From: Torreya grandis
Lineage: Eukaryota; Streptophyta; Pinopsida; Cupressales; Taxaceae
Direction: 5' to 3'
NCBI GenBank assembly: GCA_037957365.1
Contig: JARHVA010008417.1
Span: forward strand, 429,825-493,824
DNA length: 64,000 nucleotides
Both the position numbers and the translations under genes were made by a program. The notes under the pieces are model-generated. The model searched no databases and was not told the origin of the DNA. It worked only from the letters and a program-made list of their open reading frames with translations. Below, piece after piece: positions 48,147-61,390 of this stretch. Positions within the stretch are counted from its first letter, which is position 1, and each line of letters begins with the position of its first letter.

Positions 48147-49080
48147 TTAGAAGGGGATAAAGTGTAGTGGGTGAAGCAATGAGTCTTTCATGTTATCAAA
48201 TGATTTTTGACAAGATTCTATCCATTCTAAAGTATTACCTTTCTTAAGAATATAATTGAAAGAGTTGATATGGTAAGCCATTTTAGGGATGAATAATCTA
48301 ATTGCCCCAAGTTTATCGAGATAAGTGTGAATGTTTGGAATGTATTGAGAGATTGGCATGTTGATGATAACATTAATTTTGGTAGGGTAAACATTTATGT
48401 CATAGGGAGAAAATAAAAATCCTAAAAATTTATCAGATGTGACATCGAAGACACATTTTTAATAATTTAGTCTAACTCTATATTCAAGAAGATGGTTGAA
48501 GATGATGGAAAGATCAAAAAGATGAGTTTTGTGACATTTAGACTTAGTAATGAGATCATACACATAGGTTTCTACAAATTTATGGATAAGATAATGAAAG
48601 ATATGAGTCATTTATCATTGATAAGTGGCTATAAATTTTTTGAGTTTGAAGTGAATTTTAACATAGAAATAGGTGCCTCATTCCATGGTAAAAGTGGTCT
48701 TATGTTGGTCTTTAAGGGAAATATGAATTTGGTTATAACTCAAGAATCCATCCATAAGAGATAACATTTCATAACTAGTGATGGAATAAATAATGGCACA
48801 TATTGAAGGTAGATGAAAATTTTACTTAAGACAAGCAAGATAGAGATTATGAAAATTAATGTAAATGTGAATGACCATGGTGATCTTTTTCTGGATAGGA
48901 ACTATATTAGAAACCCATTCAAAATAGTCTAATGGTTTGATAAACTTAGCATCAAGAAGTTTGATAATTTATTTATGACATAAAGTGGAAAATTTAGGTG
49001 GAAATTTTCATAGATTTTTATGCACATGTTTATCATCAAGATAAGTGATGATATTGTGCACCACAATGCTAGGGTCAATA
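48147..49080 (-). pseudogene. pol: S2 reverse transcriptase, one frame, catalytic Asp lost
   Basis: Nearly one continuous frame. It begins YPSIVVHNIITYLDDKHV (about 49070), then KLLDAKFIKPLDYFEWVSNI, VPIQKK, EMLSLMDGFLSYNQIHI (family: SLMDGFSGYNQI), KDQHKTTFTMEWGTYFY, and the active site VETYVYDLITKS (48566-48555), where the family's Y-V-D-D is Y-V-Y-D. Then VTSDKFLGFLFSPYDINVYP, KINVIINMP and the thumb/connection AIRLFIPKMAYHINSFNYIL, KKGNTLEW, CQKSFDNMKDSLLHP. Very few stops are seen. The motif set is of Tat/Athila-type gypsy. Loss of the first Asp of the pair should abolish polymerase activity. Confidence 0.9.
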
Positions 49081-49411
49081 CTAGGCATGACCTCATAGGA
49101 CTAGGTAAATATCTCATGATATTTAATGAAAAATAAGCTAAAGTTATCATATTTAGTAGGTGAAAGTTCATGAGAGATGGTAATAGGTTGAGGGAATGAT
49201 GGATTACCATATTTAATGTGATTATTTTCTTTGATAAGAATAGAATTTACATCTTAGAAGTGGTATGGTGCATTAGGTAAAGTGTAAATTGGATTAGCTT
49301 TATGATCAATTCTAGTGATGAAGTTGTTGAAACAAGGGTCTTTTATTTTTGAAATTAACAAGTTTTTGATATTTATGAAGAATTTATTTTTTAATTATAT
49401 CTATGTAGATG
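49081..49411 (-). other. Linker before RT of S2, broken
   Basis: Minus-strand fragments without a clear domain. It ends where the copia LTR begins. Confidence 0.4.
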
Positions 49412-51060
49412 TGGGGTGAATTATCTACCTTAAAACAATCCTTCAATTTCACTTATCATCCATGAAGCATTCATTCACATACATACATTAACCAATGCAT
49501 AAACAAGAATTTATAAAAGCAAACACTAAAATAACATATGAGATATGTAGGAAACCCTATTGGGGTATAACAACATTGAAAATAATCTTGTATTATAGTC
49601 CTATAAGTAATGGATCAAGATTTAGTGAGGTACCAACCCCACAAGGAACATCAACCCCTCACTAGTCAAGCACCAACTTAACTTGTCCTTTAACAAACAC
49701 CAACTTGCAAGGAGGCACCAACCCCTAGGTAAATTAGTACCAACTTAGATAATTTTAACCTTTGGTCACATTTAGACACCTTTTTCTCAATAGACTGATG
49801 ATTATCCCCTTATTTCATTCCTAAAACACTTCTATTTCTGTCAAAGAGCTCATTAATCCTCTTCATTTAACTAGCCCTTATCTTGGTAGAATTAGGTCAT
49901 ATGGCCATGCTCATCACATGTAGAAACATTTTTATAAACTCATTAAATATTAATCAAACCTATCTGATGGTCTTAAATCTATCTACCTAGTTTTCAAATG
50001 TCTATATCATTTGTTCCTCTCCTCAGTATTCTAACTGTTCAAATTAGACCTATTAAACCTTCTTTTTATACTTGAATCTTTCTCTCACCCAGTTGTCATG
50101 CATAAAAATTTACATATTTATATCATACTTGGGATATATCAAAAAAAATTCACAAGTGAAACACCCACTACATATGTTGGTTACCACCCATAAGTACCAA
50201 AACCACCATTAGGCCTAATAGAGACCTAATACGATTAGGCCTTCTCAAAGCACGCATTACACCTTGAACACCTTAGAACACTTTGAGACTAATAAAATAG
50301 ATGAAAAAATTCAAAAATTATTAAATTAAACCATTTATAAGATAAAATTATGTATTCAACACCATTTATCTCATTTCACTCCTTGAACCACATCATTAGG
50401 TCTACTCGTAATTATGCCTTCTCACTGCTAGAAAATCTGCCTTGAATATCTAAAGTATACACTCAAATTTGATAAATAAAAAAATAAAATAATAATATGG
50501 ATAGAACATACATAAATTTAGGGTCATAATTATGTTCATTATAATTCACCATATAGGTCAAAAGACCTTAAACTGATCAATTTCATATGCTCACTTAGAA
50601 CTACACACAGGATTCAAAACCCGATCAAAAACCTTTGATTTTTCACACCTTAATAGGAATTTATAATGAATAAAAATTAATTAAAATGAAAATATGAGAC
50701 CTATATAATAAATTTAATTTTATTTTATTCTTAAAATATATGGAAAAGGACTTAAGAACATCATTGTCACTCACACATACAAAACTGCCTGTAGCTCTAA
50801 AAACACAGTCATAGAAACCAAGACTTAGAACACCTATGTGAAAACTTTTAAGAAATTAAAATGGGTTTATATGATAATTAATTATCCTTATAAAATATTT
50901 AAACAAATATATTACATGGTTTAATATCAATATTGGTCTTATAGACCAATCTCATTTCTTCACTCTACATAGACCTCATTGTGTTAGACAAGTCACTTTG
51001 AAAGCAACTTTTTGCTTGTTAATGAACAAATCCAAATATTAAATTCAAGGGGGAAAGTTG
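49412..51060 (-). repeat. 3' LTR of the copia element
   Basis: Direct repeat of 56487-58165; shared landmarks are CATTAGGCCTAATAGAGACC, CTCACTAGTCAA, GAAAGCAACTTTTTGCTTG and ATTCAAGGGGGAAAG at the right end. The reverse-strand TATA-like CAAGTATAAAAAGAAGG (50077-50061) supports the orientation. No TG/CA ends can be fixed. Confidence 0.75.
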
Positions 51061-52130
51061 ATATATTTATTTAAAAATTAACTCATGTATTTTAATACAT
51101 CTATAATCTACTATAAAACATCCCTAAACTCATTCTCACTTCTGCCTAGTTTTCTCACTATCTTCTTCATTAGTTCAATTTAACAATAGGTCAATTTTCA
51201 TGACTGATTTAACATATTTAAGGTTTTAAACCTAATAATAAACCACCATGATAATAATATATAGGTATAATTATTCAACCTTCAATAAATTTGATGCTTT
51301 GACCAAGTCAACCCTACATGCTACATTAAAAAGCTGTGAAACAAAAGGTTTCTTATAGCTTATATTCACTCTTATGATAAACCAATGCCACCTAGATAAA
51401 CATGGGAGAGTCATATACATTATATAATAATCAACATAGGTCATACAATCCATTATTAGACATTTCCAATAAGATATTCCCTATCCAGTCTTTACGAGGG
51501 TTTTAGGAGGGTTTAGACTGCTTTAAATTCTTAACAATCATTCGTAAAGGATTGCCCATCAACTCCAAAAAAAATTTAAAAAATTAAATATATGACCCTT
51601 ACCAAAATACCATGAGATGATTGGATCCTCATGTAAATTTTAAATGTGCAAATGATGTTAAGAAAATACTTCTAGGCTCTGCAATACCTCATTCTATGCA
51701 CATAAAAAATCTCAATACCAATTTTCATGCTTCTTCTATTAGACTTTGACCTAAAACTTGGTAGAGAAAATTGATGCAAACCCTAACACTTCTAAAAATT
51801 ATCTTAAGAGATTTAACACATTGGTAAATAAACTTGACCCGTCATTAGGCCACACTAGGTCTCTTTACATACTAAGCCTAAAAAACCTGTAATCCATACT
51901 TGGACCTTGAAAACACCTTGAAACGTATTTTAATATTCTCAACACCTAAATATAATTTAATAAAAACTCATACCATGATCACATATTGGAAATCATCTTC
52001 TTACAAACCTCAGTATACTCACTTCAACATGCTACCAGACATATGCCTTCTTACTAGGTCTTTTTATGCATGTACTAAGCCTTAAAAATTTACCTTGAAA
52101 CTAAAAAAAACTAAATTTAAATGATATATA
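51061..52130. other. Copia internal region, 3' part, no domain recognised
   Basis: Two loosely similar units of about 180 bp (51845-51905 and 52030-52095) share ACTAGGTCT(C/T)TTTA...ACTAAGCCT. No pol motif is seen on the minus strand. Confidence 0.4.
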
Positions 52131-53307
52131 TGAAATGTGAATTTAACTCAAGAGAGGATGGTTATTTTGGTATTAGTTCTAAAAATGAAATCAAAATTGA
52201 AATAAACACATTGACATAACATCTCTAGGCTTAATTACTAGGGAGATCTTAGTTAACAAAAAAAATGGAAACACAACTAAAAAATGAAGAATACCTTCCT
52301 TCACCTTCCCTGTATGCTCCAAAATTCTTGTTGTAGTTTGTGCTCACGAAGTCTGCATCAATGGAAGATTGTCCACCTTCATCTCTCCCTGACACCTTTG
52401 ACTTGGCTTGACTTGGCTCAATATTTAGGCATTATAACATTAAGCTACATGAATATTTGGAATAAATTCAACATTATAACTTTTGAATATGAGAGATTTG
52501 AATTATAGCTTTGAGGCCTTCTATTTATAGATTTTCAAAAATGGTTAGAATCAACCTGAACCATCCATCTCAAGATGGAGGTGTGTGGATAAGGATTAAT
52601 CCAATTTTGTAATTAAAATTCTTAAATAGGATCATAAATATTTGGGATATAGGGGCATTAAATAGGCATGTGGGGTGTTAATGAGGCATGGGAGGCATGA
52701 ATCCTGATATTTGTGGCATTTATGGCCTAGGGATATTTTCCCAAGAAATGAGATCACTTGATGATGCAAATATTCAAAATTAATTAAAATAAATAAATTA
52801 TTCAACAAGTTCCATGGAATTATATATTAGGATCATGGTTTGGTTTAATTATCTCTTAATCCTGATTAAGCACTTTGATGCAAACCTTTGCCTTTTGTGC
52901 ACAAACTAATCAAATTGGTCAGAATGTCTTGTTACTGGCCTAAAATTTGACTAGATTAGAATTGGAAGTCGATGACATATGTGTTAGATCCATAATATGA
53001 TTTAGGATGTTGTCAACACCAAATAGAAAAGGCACATGTCTCGTGTAAGAGATTTGATGGAAAAGAGCAATCCATAGCACCTAGGTGCAAAACTAGTATT
53101 TTGACTTGAAATGATTTGATAAAAGTTAGCTACTTCATAAATTTAATTTACCTATTTATTGATATCTTGGAAAAAATTGGCACTTGAATATATAAATTTT
53201 AAATCTTTTAATGTGTTTTAGGGTTTTTAGGCCAAACTATGAATTTTGTTAGAAATTAGTCAAAAGCCTAGTTGGAGGTTATCGATGGCCAGATTTAGGT
53301 GTCTACA
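52131..53307 (-). repeat. Solo gypsy LTR inside the copia element
   Basis: Starts TGTAGACACCTAAATCTGG at 53307 on the minus strand, a start typical of plant gypsy LTRs. It carries a TATA-like TCTATAAATAGAAGG at about 52531-52517, and probably ends at 52131 in CA. The flanking pentamers are ATATC (53308-53312) and ATATA (52126-52130), a possible target duplication with one change. No internal region or second LTR is present. Confidence 0.6.
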
Positions 53308-53399
53308 ATATCAATGAAGAACATTATTCAATCAAGATTATTTGAATACAAGAATAGTATCAACATGATCATGAGCTCATCACATCACAACATTGTGCC

Positions 53400-56300
53400 A
53401 AGACCTCATACATAACTCAAAGACTAATAAACCATGCCCATGACATGATAATGTTCCTCAAAAATAGTGCTCAATAATATGCTTACCTTGTATCTTGAAC
53501 TTGAAACACGCCATCAACCTTAGAAGAGTTACTAGGTTGTCTTCAAATTCTCTCTCAATAAAGAGACAATAGTTTACCTTCAAATTCTCTCTTGTCATAA
53601 GAATCCTTGTCACATACCACTTCACCATGCATGACATCAACTTTGAATTTGACTTTAATAGCATCCATCTTAATCTTGAAATCAATGACAACATCAATAA
53701 CACAACACCAAGATAGTAACATACCTAAACAATCTCCCCTTTTTTCATTTATGAAAAAAACTCAAACATAGCTGATCATTCTCATCTCCCCAAGATGGAT
53801 CTTCTTCAAACTAGCCTTTATTACAAACTATAACTTTATCCCCTTTTGACATTAATGAAAAAGGGTCATCTGATTGGAAACTATTTGATCCTTAGACCTA
53901 GAACAACACATATTTTACCTCCAAAAACACTCATTAGCTCTCTTTGATAAAAAAATTCAACACAAATCAAGCTCACATACCTACTCTTAGACATGATTGG
54001 ATCCCCTTGTATCCATGAGATATTCAAATACTATCATGAATATGACTTGGTTTGATCAAGTCATCATACAAATTCTTAGTGGTCCATATCTTTTGATCAT
54101 ACCTCTAGGATGATCTTGACTAGGCTTTGGATCTGAATGTCAACAAAGAACACAAAGCTCCCCCTAAGACCAAGCATCCTTCATGCTTATGCTCACTAAC
54201 TGAGTGCCTCCATGAAACCTAATGGAGTAACCTCTTATATAGGGTAACTAAATAACATAAACTTAGGAGATTCCTATATCTCCATGTCCTTACTAGATTA
54301 ATCTTCCTTCATGATCCTCTTAGGATTGAATATCCCTTTTGGCTTGACCTCTTCAATCTTCATTCAAATAACATTCTAACTTGGTTTATTTATCTTGACT
54401 CCATCCATAATCTGAGTTGATAGGGAGAATTATTGGCACTCCTCTACATTTAAACTATGTTCCACCATGTCAAATAGTCCATTTAGACTTGAAGACTGGT
54501 CATCATTCACCTTAGGTACTTTTGGTTTCCACTCATTTTATTGTCTTCTTTCTTGCACTCTAAGGGACTCGACTTTCTTATTTTAAATTGAGAATCCATG
54601 ATTATAGAACTTTGCAATATGACCAACCTTTTGATAATTCAAACACACTATTCCTCTTGATGGAAAAACACCATGACCCATACCTCTTGACTGATGACTC
54701 TCTTCATAGTTACATGCATAGTCATTCTTGGAGGCCTTCTATAATGCCTTGCTCTATGACCAAATTGGTTACATGAATAACAATATCCATTTAAAGGATT
54801 AAAATACCTTATAATATTAGGCTACCTAATAGGATTAGTCTTCATTCTATGAACACCATCATTATTTGATTGACCATTAATTTTCTTGATCACATTAGCG
54901 TTCTTATTTTGGTCTCTATTGAAACAAAGACCTATTTTGTTATTAACATTATTTTGACTACTCAGGATGTTGCCTAGATCATTGGTACTCTTTTCAAACT
55001 TCATAAAGGACTTAACCTTACTTGATGTCTAATCTAAATTAGCTCTCAAAGAATCCACTTTAGTTACATACCTTGCACATTCTTCTTCTTTAGCCTTTCA
55101 AATTTCAGTCATAACCTAAATTTGAGTCTCCACCTATTTGACTATTTCCTCTTAGTCCTTGGAGTTGTTGCATAGTATAACTTAAAATAGGTTGATTTGT
55201 TCCTCATAGTCTTTGACAAGAGACCTCATCACCCAATTCTTCTTCTTAACCATCTTCAATACTTATATAGTATTCATCAACTCAGCCTCAAAGTCTACCT
55301 CATCTTCTTATTCATCTAAATCACCAACAACACCTCCAATCCATACAAACTTTTCTTTATTTAAACAAATTACTTCCTCAACCATGAAGATAAATTAATT
55401 TACATTAGGACCATCACCTTCATAGTCACTCTCAAAATCACTTCTCTCACTCTCATTAGAAGAGTTGTAATCTTCCTTGGTGTAAAATATTCTTTTGTTC
55501 TTGAAAAATTATTCTTATCATCATAATTTCTAAATATTTTCTTACTATTATCATAGATATATTATCTCTTGTCACTATCATGAACTTCATCATGATCTTC
55601 ATCATATTTTTCCTTATTCTTATGAGGACACTTGTTAGCAAAGTGTCCAATCTCTCCACAATTAAAGCACTTGAAGCCTATCTTACCCTGGTATTTATGT
55701 AAATATATTTTCAATTTTATTTCAAACATAACTATCAAATCATCATCATTAATATAAGAATCATCATTGTTTTTGACTTTCTTACCTTGTGTATTCTTCT
55801 CTTTTGACTTATTTTCTACCTTGTGTATTCTTCTCTTTTGACTTGTTTTCTACCTTGAATGCAACTTCCTTATTTATAGGTATTCCTTCACTTATTATCA
55901 TATCATAGGTTTTTAGGGTACCATGAAGTCCATCCATATATAAATTGTCTATATATTTCATCTCTTCAATAACAGACACTTTAGAATCAAACTTGGGATT
56001 TAGATATCTAAAACATTTTGTATAATGGTCTCATCTTCATTCATCCTTAGGATTTTAAACTATCTTCTATGGGTTTGAAACTTATCCAACTTGACCTTGG
56101 AGTCTCCCTCATGAATAGTCTTCAAATTTCTCACATTTATTTAGTAGACATATAGTGCATCACCTTCACAAGTTTTACCTATGATAGGCCACACATAATA
56201 CCATTCATTGCTTTTGAATTGTTATCACTAGCCTTCTTACATGTTGCATCTATACGAGGAATAGGAGGAGTAGTATATCCATATAAAACTAATTACCAAA

Positions 56301-56470
56301 CATCATGAACTTGAGACATCAAATATGTCCTCATCTTGACACTCTAAAAAGCATAATTGGATCCCTTAAACAATGGAGCCTTTATTTTAGAGAAACCACC
56401 TTGTTCTTAACTAGCCAACTTTGTTTGCTTAGGATCTCCTTTAGACTATTAGGCCTCATTAAAATGACCT
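53400..56470 (-). pseudogene. gag: Copia gag with two zinc knuckles, degraded
   Basis: Minus-strand order. A Gag N-terminal motif GSNYAF*SVKMRTYLMSQ (about 56375-56310), where the stop replaces the family Trp of YAFWS. Then DVW, KKASDNNSKAMNGIMCGLS and the broken capsid body (56200-55750). The first knuckle is CFNCGEIGHFANKCP (about 55666-55622). A charged region and coiled-coil stretch follow. Then KFEKSTNDLGNILSSQNNVN (55001 on) and a second knuckle-like YCYSCNQFGHRARHY (about 54790-54745) with the last Cys as Tyr. The two-knuckle layout is usual in SIRE/Maximus elements. An 81-codon frame at 53703-53458 may be the tail. A 36-bp tandem repeat lies at about 55783-55853. Many stops are present. 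Confidence 0.85.
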
Positions 56471-56484
56471 AATTTGATACAAAA
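56467..56484 (-). promoter_or_regulatory. Primer-binding site of the copia element (degraded)
   Basis: TTTTGTATCAAATTAGG on the minus strand compares with the plant initiator-Met site TTGGTATCAGAGC. It lies between the 5' LTR and gag, as expected. Confidence 0.55.
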
Positions 56485-56486
56485 TG

Positions 56487-58165
56487 GTGGAATTAAAACT
56501 ATTGAGGGGGGGGGGGTGAATTATTTTCATTAAAAAAATCCTACAATTTCATTTATCATCCATGATGCATTTATTCACATACACATATTAACTAATGTAT
56601 AAGTAAGCATCTATAAAATCAAAAAATAAGAGAACACAAGACATATGTGAAAAATGATAAATGGGGATAAAACCCACTAAAACACATCTTTGAATATATT
56701 CCTATAAGTAATTAATCAATATTTAGTGAGGTATCAACCCCACAAGGAGCACCAACCCTTCACTAGTCAATCACCAACTCAATTAGTCCTTTAACATACA
56801 TGAATTTATAAGGAGGCACAAAACCCCTAGGTAAATTAGAAATAAATTAGATATATCAAACCTATAATCACATTTTTACACTTTTTCCTCACTCAAATGA
56901 TGATGATACCCTTATTTTGTTCTTCAAACTCTTTTATCTCTTTGAAACAACCTATTAAGCCTCTTCACTCAACTAGCCCTTCTGTTGGCATAATTAAGTC
57001 ATATGACCTTGATCATCACATATATAAATAATTTTAAAACCTCATAAAATATTCACCAAACCTATATAATTGTTTTAAATCTATCTACTTTGTTTCAAAA
57101 CCTCTATATCATTCGTTCCTCTCCTCAATATTCTAACTAGTCAAATTAAGCCTATTAAACCTTCTTTTTATACTTGAATCTTGATCTCACCCATATTGGT
57201 CAGACATAACACTTTGAATTTTTGGATATTGGAATATATCCAAAAAAAAAATTCACAAGTGAAACACCTACTACATATGTCAGTCACCACCCATAAGGAC
57301 CAAAACCACCATTAGGCCTAATAGAGACCTAATGCAATTAGGCCTTCTCAAGGCACATGTTACACATTGACCACATTAGAACACTTTTATCCTCATAAAA
57401 TAGGTGAAAAAATTCACATAAAATTAAATTATACACCTCATAATATTACCTTAGGTCCCCAAAACCATTTATCTCATTTCACTCCTTGAACCACATCATT
57501 ATGTTTACTCGTAATTAAGTCTTCTCACTATAAAAAAGTCTACCTTGAATATATAAAGTATAAAATAAACTTTGACACATAAAATAATAAAAAAATCACA
57601 TGGATAAAACATAAATGAACTTAGGGTCATCATTATGTTCATTATAATTCACCCTATCAGCCAAAATACCTCAAACTGATCAATTTTATATGCTCACTCA
57701 AAACTGCACACAAGATTTAAAACCTAGTCAAGAACCTTTGATTTTTCACATATTCATAAGCATTTATCATGAATAAAAATACATTAAAATGAAAATTTTA
57801 AATGTATATAACAACTTAATGTTCATTATATTCTTAAAATATATGTAAAAATACTTAATAACACCATTCTCACTCACAAAAAAAAAATTACCCATAGCTC
57901 TAAAAAAACAGTCATGGAAACCAAGAATTAGAACACCTGTGTGAACACTTTTATGAAATTAAAATGGGTTTATATGAGAATTTAATATAATTATAACATA
58001 TTTAAATAAATATATTATATGGTTTAATATCAATATTGGTATTATAGACCAATTTCATTTCTTCACTCTACACAGACCTCATTATGTTAGACAGGTCATT
58101 TTGAAAGCAACTTTTTGCTTGTCAATGAGCAATTAAAAATATTATATTCAAGGGGGAAAGGTTAT
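56487..58165 (-). repeat. 5' LTR of the copia element
   Basis: About 1.67 kb, direct repeat of 49412-51060. A poly-G run (plus strand GAGG..GGTGAATT, 56495-56517) near its 3' end corresponds to the C-tract seen in SIRE/Maximus LTR ends. Reverse TATA-like CAAGTATAAAAAGAAGG at about 57176-57161. The right boundary coincides with the start of element V, and which element owns the last bases is uncertain. Confidence 0.75.
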
Positions 58166-60744
<2,579 letters not shown>

Positions 60745-60745
60745 A

Positions 60746-60764
60746 TGGCAACTCCAAATCAAAG
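60746..60764 (+). promoter_or_regulatory. Possible primer-binding site of element V
   Basis: TGGCAACTCCAAATCAAAG directly after a CACCA sequence. It resembles the primer site used by some plant Tat/Ogre-like elements with changes. The tRNA is not identified. Confidence 0.4.
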
Positions 60765-60845
60765 ATTCTAGTCATAAGAAACCCAATAATGTCTCATTAA
60801 ATATTTTAATTAGTTTTTACATCTCATTTGACATATGAGGTTGAT

Positions 60846-61390
60846 ATGAAAAACTATGGTGGATACCCCTATCATTTACCTCCTTATCAACAGTTCTAAC
60901 ATGATCGTCATGACCCATATAAGCCTAATCAACCTTACTAAGAGTTCTATAAAATATATGATGAACCTTATCAATTATCTCATGATCCTTATTATCAAGG
61001 GCATGGTTATTACCTTCCTCATGACCCATATCATCCCTACCATTATCTCTATCATCATTATGATGAGCATCACCAACCATATACAGAGCCTTACCAATAA
61101 TATAGTGACCCATACCAATCCTATAATAACTCTCTTTAATCTTGTTATCCTCTTGATCAAACCCATTCAAGTCCTAAATCAATCCATTTCAAGATTTAAG
61201 AAAACTTTGTTTGTCTATGAGAAAGATATGATAATCATAAGAAACTGGGAAGAGATATAAAGAGGAGATATCCAAGCATGAAATTCAAATCATGAGAGCT
61301 AATTTATAGTAGGATAAAGAGGTATGTTCATCTTTCACAAGGTAAGGCCACTCAAATTTTAGTGCTAATATTCTAGACATAAGTTTTCTA
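60846..61390 (+). pseudogene. gag: Gag-like Tyr/His/Pro-rich frame of element V
   Basis: One frame from the ATG at 60846 (MKNYGGYPYHLPPYQQF) to about 61390 with seven or so stops, mostly TAA/TAG/TGA derivable from Gln, Arg or Trp codons by C-to-T or G-to-A change. It contains short repeats on the theme (H/Y)DPY(Y/H): DEPYQLSHDPYYQGHGYYLP, HDPYHPYHYLYHHYDEHHQP, TEPYQ. The second part is basic (KKLGRDIKRRYPS). It lies about 100 bp after the primer site, in the gag position. No capsid or zinc motif is recognised. Other frames over the same DNA look open only because of the low-complexity sequence. Confidence 0.5.

Larger units (their letters stand above)
42228..49411 (-). mobile_element. Element S2, Ty3/gypsy with pol, same family as S1, 5' part missing
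   Basis: Contains, right to left, reverse transcriptase, RNase H, integrase, 3' non-coding region with S-family tandem units, purine tract and 3' LTR. It shares LTR, purine tract, GTCCTATCCATGG units and the GTGTTCCCCATTCCT segment with S1, but in addition has pol. It is cut at about 49411 by the copia element; protease, gag and 5' LTR are not found in the window. Confidence 0.85.
49412..58165 (-). mobile_element. Ty1/copia element (SIRE/Maximus-type gag), reverse
   Basis: Two direct repeats of about 1.65 kb (49412-51060 and 56487-58165) flank a reverse-strand copia gag. Next to the right-hand repeat lies a TTTTGTATCAAATTAGG site like the initiator-tRNA-Met primer site. Internal length is about 5.4 kb, of which about 1.18 kb is an inserted gypsy LTR. 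No copia protease, integrase, RT or RNase H is recognised, so the element is gag-only through deletion or is a non-autonomous form. It probably inserted into S2. Confidence 0.75.

Noticed and set aside
60925..61170. Opposite-strand acidic/His-rich frame over the V gag-like region
   Set aside because: Shadow of the Tyr/His/Pro-rich plus-strand frame starting at 60846, which has the correct position for gag.
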